Shown here one piece after another: positions 41,296 through 45,572 of a stretch of DNA of 45,572 nucleotides. The position numbers and the translations under genes are program-made. Numbering within the stretch: position 1 is the first letter of the stretch; each line of letters opens with the position of its first letter. The notes beneath the pieces are model-generated. The model had not been told where the DNA came from and made no database searches. It saw only the letters and a program-made list of their open reading frames with translations. Origin of the DNA: Phycisphaerales bacterium (lineage in GTDB: Bacteria; Planctomycetota; Phycisphaerae; Phycisphaerales; SM1A02); contig SIAR01000018.1 in NCBI GenBank assembly GCA_009691705.1, positions 1-45,572 on the forward strand, read 5' to 3'.

Positions 41296-42501
41296 ATGAA
41301 ATTGACCGCATTGTTCGTCGCATCAAGCATCGTGGTTTCGTCAGCCGCGGCACAAGAGGTCGCACCTGCGTCAGCAGCGATTCCAAATGTGCGTATGAAA
41401 CGCGTGTATTCAAAGGCACTCTTGAAGCGGCCCGTGCAGATTGTTGCGCGCCCAGACCGCAATGACCGACTCTATGTTGTTGAACAAGCTGGACGTGTGC
41501 TCGAGATTGATTCAGCTGACACCCAGAGTGCAGGTCGGCTGGTGCTCGACCTCTCGAAGGGCCCGGTCTACGACAAGTTCAACGAGCAGGGATTGCTTTC
41601 GCTCGCATTTCATCCGAAGTTTGCCCAGAATCACTTTGCATACATCTGGTACACGGCCAAGAAGCAGGGCGAGAAGCCAGATCGCGATGTGTTGGCGCGC
41701 GTTACTGCCTCTGAAGATGGAATGTTTGTTGCAGATTCGCTGACGGTGTTGCTCGAGATTGCCGATCCAGCATGGAATCACAACGGTGGCACGGTTCTCT
41801 TTGGCCCCGACGGTTTTCTCTATCTCTCGACGGGCGATGGTGGCGCGGGAAATGATCCGTGGGGAAATGGTCAGAGTCTGAAGTCGTTGCTGGCGAAGGT
41901 ACTGCGCATCGATGTTGATCACCCAGCGGATGGCAAACCCTATGGCATCCCCGCTGACAATCCGTTTGTTGCAACTCCCGATGCGGCGAAAGAGATCTTT
42001 GCATATGGATTGCGCAACGTGTGGCGCATGTCGTTTGATCGAAAGACGGGAGAACTCTACGCCGGCGATGTTGGGCAGGATGCGTATGAAGAGATCGACA
42101 TCGTCACGAAGGGTGGAAACTTTGGATGGCGCCCACGTGAGGGGAGTCACCCGACCGAAGGTGTCGCCGACCCGAGCGAGGCGTCGGCCCGCTTTATCGA
42201 GCCGATTGCTGAATACCACCACAAGGATGGCGTCTCGGTGACGGGCGGATATGTCTACCGCGGCACGCGCTTTCCACTACTCGAAGGGGTCTACCTCTAC
42301 GCCGACTACGCCTATGGCACGATGTGGGGTATGCGTGTTGTCGATGGGAAAGTCGTGACCGCACCACGCGTCGTTGGCGGAAATCGCCGCTTTTTGCCCG
42401 CAAGTTTCGGCGAGGCGAACGATGGTGGCCTTTTCGTTTGCGGAACAGAGGGCGGAGCCGATGGCGTGGGGATGATCTACCAACTCACGGCCGAAAAATA
42501 G
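41296..42501 (+). CDS. Secreted PQQ-type glucose/sorbosone dehydrogenase
   Basis: 401 residues. Signal peptide MKLTALFVASSIVVSSAAAQ, then a six-bladed beta-propeller of the glucose/sorbosone dehydrogenase family: DRLYVVEQAGRVLEI, GLLSLAFHPKFAQN, WNHNGGTVLFGPDGFLYLS with TGDGGAGNDP, GLRNVWRMSFDRKTGELY, AGDVGQDAYEEIDIV, NFGWRPREG, and the final YADYAYGTMWGM. Members oxidise sugars in the periplasm with PQQ, but many homologues lack proven PQQ binding. The genes for PQQ synthesis are not here. Divergent from the DUF1080 gene by 80 nt. Confidence 0.9.
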   Translation: MKLTALFVASSIVVSSAAAQEVAPASAAIPNVRMKRVYSKALLKRPVQIVARPDRNDRLYVVEQAGRVLEIDSADTQSAGRLVLDLSKGPVYDKFNEQGLLSLAFHPKFAQNHFAYIWYTAKKQGEKPDRDVLARVTASEDGMFVADSLTVLLEIADPAWNHNGGTVLFGPDGFLYLSTGDGGAGNDPWGNGQSLKSLLAKVLRIDVDHPADGKPYGIPADNPFVATPDAAKEIFAYGLRNVWRMSFDRKTGELYAGDVGQDAYEEIDIVTKGGNFGWRPREGSHPTEGVADPSEASARFIEPIAEYHHKDGVSVTGGYVYRGTRFPLLEGVYLYADYAYGTMWGMRVVDGKVVTAPRVVGGNRRFLPASFGEANDGGLFVCGTEGGADGVGMIYQLTAEK

Positions 42502-42650
42502 TCGAGCGCAATGGGGTGGCGGGTGTCCCAAAAACCTCTCAAACCGCCAATAAAGCACGGGAACTACTGCAATTGAGCGTAGATTGAGTCGTTGCCCAAA
42601 GTCAGTTTTCTTGCGTTCGTGTTTCGATCCCCAACCGAAAGATTTATGAA

Positions 42651-44483
42651 ATGATGCAATCTCCATTGCGTGTCTCTGTGTTGTGTTCGTCCGCTGTGCT
42701 GGGACTTTCCATTCTCACCGTCAACGCTGCTGCTCTTCAGGGGGCGCCGCAGGATGCAAAGCAAGCAACACCACAAGCAGCGCCTCCACAGGGTCAGCCA
42801 GGACAGCCAGGTCAAGGTGGCCAAGGTGGCCAAGGTGGTGGTCGCGGAATGGGCGGCTTCGGATTTGGCGGCGGTGGTGGTGGTCAAGGCGGACCAGGCG
42901 GTCGCATGGGCGCCTTCGGCCAGATCATGAATTCGTTCAAGCCAGACTTCATGCGCCGAGACATTCCGCTCTTCAAAGAGCAACTCACCTTCGACGATGG
43001 ACAAATGATGATCGTCGAGACTTTGATCAATGACTACGACCTTGCCTTTGGTCCCGCGTCTGAAGAAGCACAAGCCAAGGTGCAAGAGTCGACCATGCAG
43101 ATGTTTCAGGGATTCTTCGGTGGAGACACGCGCGAGAAGATGCGCGGGATGCGCGAGTCGATCCAACAGACGATTGAGCAGATGGAAGTTGAGAATGGCG
43201 GTCCAATCAATGAAGAGACCCGTGCCAAGGTCGCTGCCGCAGCTTCGAGCAAGTTCGGCGCCGAACTGATCGCCGAGCGCAAGGCCACTGGAGCAGACCT
43301 TGAATCGAAGGCGATCATGGAAGAGATTCTGGCAGAGTTCAATCGTTGGACCGCTGCCAAATCAGTGCTGCGCCAAGTTGTGCTCGATGGAATCGAAGCA
43401 ACGCTGACCGCAGAGCAGAAGCCAACTTGGGCCAAGTTCCAGCGGTTTCTTCGTCGCGAAAAGACCATGGACAACGCATTGCTCTCGGGCGAGGCAACGA
43501 ACCTGCTCTTGGTGATGGATCAGAGTGGACTCTCGCAGCCATCTATCGATCTCTCTATGAAGTCACTCGATGACTACGAAGTGCAACTCGACAACGCACT
43601 GCGTGCCCGCGAGGAGTATCTCGAACAGAGCGCTCCTAAGTTGATGCGTACGGTGCTCGACGGAGACGTTGACGCTGCGAAGGCAATTGCAAAGCGGCAG
43701 ATTGCGCTGCGCAAGAGTGTTCGCGAAGTGAATCACCAGTTTCGCACCATCATTGTGGGTGCGATGCCAGTCGATGATGGCGCGAAGTTCAATCAGGCAG
43801 CGCTCGATGCGGCGTTCCGCCGTATCTACAGAACTACCTCGACCCAATCAGCATTTACGAAAGCTCTCGAGATGACAGACCTCGCGGCGGATATTGTGGC
43901 TGCAGTTGCGAATCTGCAAGGTGTCTATCTGGCAGAACTCGCAGTCATGAACGAGAAACTCGTGGCTGCGACACGAAAGTATGAGCCAGACCAGCGCCTC
44001 GAAGAGACCGAGCGCATCATTGGCATGTTGTCGGGCACCTCCTTTGGTACTGGGATGTTCGGCCGCGGAGGATCGGGCACACCCGATCCGGTGGGCGATC
44101 TTGACGACTCACGCGATGAATTGAACAAGAGGTTCTTGGATCGGCTGAAGGCGCTGCTCTCTCCCGAGCAGCAAGCGCAACTTCCCGCCCCACAATCGCG
44201 CGGACGAGGCCAAGGACAGAATGGACAGAATCGTTTTGGAAGCGGAAAAATCTCTGAGATGCCAGAACAGTTTCAGGAAGTCGCAAAGAAGGCAGACAAG
44301 AACAATGACGGAACAATTGATGAGGCTGAGCGCGGCGAGATGTTCCGTGCAATGCAGGAGCAAGGGATGGGTCGCGGCGGTCGCGGCGGTCGCGGCGGAC
44401 AGGGCGGACAGGGTGGACAGGGTGGACAGGGCGGACAGGGTGGACCGGGTGGACAGGGTGGACAGGGTGGACCACAGAACTGA
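42651..44483 (+). CDS. Secreted Gly/Gln-rich protein with EF-hand
   Basis: 610 residues, not a named family. A signal peptide (about 1-27) is followed by a Gln/Gly/Pro-rich stretch (about 40-85, PGQGGQGGQGG-type repeats), a large helical domain (about 95-450) with little recognisable homology, a second Gly-rich turn (GMFGRGGSG), and a Ser/Gln-rich linker. An EF-hand loop at 549-560 (DKNNDGTIDEAE) has all calcium ligands (D1, N3, D5, T7, E12). The last 40 residues are GGRGG then GGQGG repeats. Two adjacent ATG codons start it; no strong ribosome site or TANNNT element is seen. A clear terminator follows. Confidence 0.8.
   Translation: MMQSPLRVSVLCSSAVLGLSILTVNAAALQGAPQDAKQATPQAAPPQGQPGQPGQGGQGGQGGGRGMGGFGFGGGGGGQGGPGGRMGAFGQIMNSFKPDFMRRDIPLFKEQLTFDDGQMMIVETLINDYDLAFGPASEEAQAKVQESTMQMFQGFFGGDTREKMRGMRESIQQTIEQMEVENGGPINEETRAKVAAAASSKFGAELIAERKATGADLESKAIMEEILAEFNRWTAAKSVLRQVVLDGIEATLTAEQKPTWAKFQRFLRREKTMDNALLSGEATNLLLVMDQSGLSQPSIDLSMKSLDDYEVQLDNALRAREEYLEQSAPKLMRTVLDGDVDAAKAIAKRQIALRKSVREVNHQFRTIIVGAMPVDDGAKFNQAALDAAFRRIYRTTSTQSAFTKALEMTDLAADIVAAVANLQGVYLAELAVMNEKLVAATRKYEPDQRLEETERIIGMLSGTSFGTGMFGRGGSGTPDPVGDLDDSRDELNKRFLDRLKALLSPEQQAQLPAPQSRGRGQGQNGQNRFGSGKISEMPEQFQEVAKKADKNNDGTIDEAERGEMFRAMQEQGMGRGGRGGRGGQGGQGGQGGQGGQGGPGGQGGQGGPQN
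44370..44473. repeat. 9-bp repeat coding the Gly-rich tail
   Basis: About eleven 9-bp units, first ggtcgcggc (Gly-Arg-Gly), then variants of ggtggacag (Gly-Gly-Gln). The frame is kept. A shorter stretch of the same type lies at about 42811-42840 near the start of the gene. Confidence 0.85.
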
Positions 44484-44518
44484 TCTGCGAAGCAAAGTTG
44501 GTTTGAATTGAAGTCACA

Positions 44519-44549
44519 TGCCGCCTCCCGCGAGGCGGCATTTTCATTT
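44519..44549 (+). terminator. Rho-independent terminator after the Gly-rich gene
   Basis: A 9-bp stem, TGCCGCCTC (44519-44527) with GAGGCGGCA (44532-44540), 4-nt loop, followed by TTTTCATTT. It overlaps the last codons of the convergent cysE gene; no T-run is present on that strand. Confidence 0.88.
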
Positions 44550-45446
44550 GCCCGAGTGCGATTGTTTTTTCGACGGTGCAACCGTTAGTTCGACGCGCGC
44601 AGGTTTGACGAGCGAATGGGCGGGGACGCTCTCTTGCACCAACGCGCCAGCGGCGATTGTTGAACCTTTGCCGATGATCGTGTCACCACCAAGAATCGTC
44701 GCGTTTGCGTAGACCGTCACGTTGTCGCACAGGGTCGGATGGCGCTTCACTCCGCGGCGCAGCGATCCATCGGCATGTCGATCGAACCGCCGTGCTCCCA
44801 AGGTGACCCCTTGATAGAGAGTGCAGTTCTTGCCGATCACCGCGGTCTCTCCGATCACCACGCTGGTGCCGTGATCGACGAAGAATCCAGAGCCAATCTT
44901 GGCGCTGGGATGAATGTCGATGCCGGTCGAATCATGGGCCGATTCTGCGAGCATTCGTGGAATAAGCGGCACTCCGAGGCGGTCGAGTTCGTGGGCGATC
45001 CGGTGCACGCAGAGGGCCCGAAGTCCGGGATAGCACAACACAATCTCTGCGCGGGTGCGGGCTGCTGGGTCGCGGTTGAATGCGCTCTCGAGATCAATGA
45101 TCAGGGCACGCTGAATCTTCGGCAACGCCTTCATCAGTGCGCGCAGTTTCTTGTCGGCGTGCGACTTCGCGGTGGCGGCGTCCTTTGCTTCAGTGGAATG
45201 AGCCGCCGCAATCTCTGCTCCCAAAATCTCAAAGATGCTCTGCAGCGTGACGTCGGTTGGTTCGCCCAGCGGATCACAAATCCCAAAGATCACTCGGTGC
45301 AGATTGAGTGCCGTCCACGCGACGGCATCATGGTCAGGAAACATGCGATTCTGACGCATCTCGCGCGGCGCGCCCCGGGCGAGTGCTCGGGCAATCGACT
45401 TCACCGAGCGCGATTGTGCAATCGTTGGATGCCGCTTTGATGTCAT
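44544..45446 (-). CDS. cysE: Serine O-acetyltransferase
   Basis: Transfers acetyl from acetyl-CoA to serine, the first step of cysteine synthesis. 300 residues. The N-terminal helical domain is long (about 1-165). A left-handed beta-helix of hexapeptide repeats follows: GIDIHPSAKIGSGFFVDHG with the catalytic-region His, TSVVIGETAVIGKNCTLYQ, GVTLGARRFDR, RHPTLCDNVTVYANATILG. The end PARVELT is like the C-terminus of other SATs. It is convergent with the Gly-rich gene and shares its terminator. A TACGAT element lies 9 nt before the ATG. Confidence 0.94.
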   Translation of the reverse strand: MTSKRHPTIAQSRSVKSIARALARGAPREMRQNRMFPDHDAVAWTALNLHRVIFGICDPLGEPTDVTLQSIFEILGAEIAAAHSTEAKDAATAKSHADKKLRALMKALPKIQRALIIDLESAFNRDPAARTRAEIVLCYPGLRALCVHRIAHELDRLGVPLIPRMLAESAHDSTGIDIHPSAKIGSGFFVDHGTSVVIGETAVIGKNCTLYQGVTLGARRFDRHADGSLRRGVKRHPTLCDNVTVYANATILGGDTIIGKGSTIAAGALVQESVPAHSLVKPARVELTVAPSKKQSHSGK

Positions 45447-45455
45447 TGAATGGCG

Positions 45456-45461
45456 ATCGTA
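45456..45461 (-). promoter_or_regulatory. Putative -10 element, cysE
   Basis: TACGAT on the minus strand, 9 nt from the ATG at 45446. Confidence 0.5.
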
Positions 45462-45497
45462 GCTTGGCTTTGACCAGCGCCCACCGCAGTGCGCCGC

Positions 45498-45572
45498 CTA
45501 CTTCGCGCCATCGCCCGAGGCGGGACGATCGTCGTCACTGCTCGCACTGCTCGCACTGCTCGCACTGCTCGC
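45498..45572 (-). CDS. C-terminal fragment of an unknown gene
   Basis: The last 24 codons of a minus-strand frame that enters from the right edge: four Ala-Ser-Ser repeats then DDDRPASGDGAK and a TAG stop. The repeat DNA is open in several frames, so the gene is uncertain; the (Arg-Ala-Val) frame also stays open, to 45443. The acidic, disordered tail looks more natural for a protein end, and this frame leaves a 51-nt gap holding the cysE promoter. Confidence 0.4.
   Translation of the reverse strand, partial: ASSASSASSASSDDDRPASGDGAK
45536..45572. repeat. 9-bp tandem repeat at the right edge
   Basis: Four perfect copies of cactgctcg, running off the window end, so the true copy number is unknown. 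Confidence 0.85.

Noticed and set aside
45536-45572. CRISPR-like repeats at the right edge
   Set aside because: The 9-bp units are directly contiguous with no spacers and are in coding frames; no cas gene is in the window.

Overview
The window looks like chromosomal core genome of a GC-rich bacterium, most likely Planctomycetota, class Phycisphaerae. The evidence is the combination of prepilin-like proteins with the H-X9-DG motif, a secreted DUF1080 protein, a zinc-ribbon multi-TM protein, two groEL genes flanking one groES, and Gly-rich secreted proteins. This assignment is inference; no rRNA is present. I see no insertion sequence, prophage, integrase or CRISPR array, and gene density is high.

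Layout. 1-8.8 kb, minus strand: a chaperone and RNA-decay run, groEL1-groES-groEL2-terminator-dnaJ-grpE-fmdB-rnr, then the start of a secreted protein cut by the window edge. 9-13.3 kb: a six-TM zinc-ribbon protein (minus), a Lon-N-domain protein, and a HAD hydrolase-lemA-ruvB operon (plus). 13.3-17.5 kb, minus: an LptD-like outer-membrane protein and a UbiA-family prenyltransferase. 17.5-23.4 kb, plus: ribH-nusB-ftsY, a pseudopilin, a one-TM protein and an hrpB-type helicase. 23.4-32.2 kb: a LOG-family protein (minus), then folC, leuS, a DUF2314-like protein, a DUF2007-like protein, a PilZ-like protein and a Bax-inhibitor-1 homologue (plus). 32.2-35 kb, minus: a small three-gene cassette (TerB-like, DUF4145-like coiled coil, small acidic protein) and a class III CoA-transferase. 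35-39.7 kb, plus: tRNA-Leu(UAA), a membrane nucleotide-sugar dehydratase, a prepilin-like protein and an FHA-GAF-HD-GYP regulator. 39.7-45.6 kb: an RNase H fusion and a DUF1080 protein (minus), a PQQ-type sugar dehydrogenase and a Gly-rich EF-hand protein (plus), serine acetyltransferase (minus), and the tail of one more gene.

The strongest unlisted signal is how genes start. About twenty genes, nearly all at the head of a presumed transcription unit, have a TANNNT hexamer (often CTANNNT) ending 6-12 nt before the start codon and no clear Shine-Dalgarno sequence. This is what leaderless mRNAs would look like. Many genes inside operons instead have a good GGAG-type site or an ATGA overlap. The signal also decides several start codons and places two divergent gene pairs (ubiA-like/ribH and LOG/folC) on -10 elements that share the same TA step.

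Functionally the window mixes proteostasis (GroEL/ES, DnaJ, GrpE), RNA metabolism (RNase R, NusB, RNase H, HrpB), DNA repair (RuvB), protein targeting (FtsY), cofactor and amino-acid synthesis (RibH, FolC, CysE) and envelope functions (LptD-like, CapD-like, pseudopilins). The best candidate for an uncharacterised system is the TerB-like/DUF4145/acidic-protein cassette at 32.2-33.7 kb.
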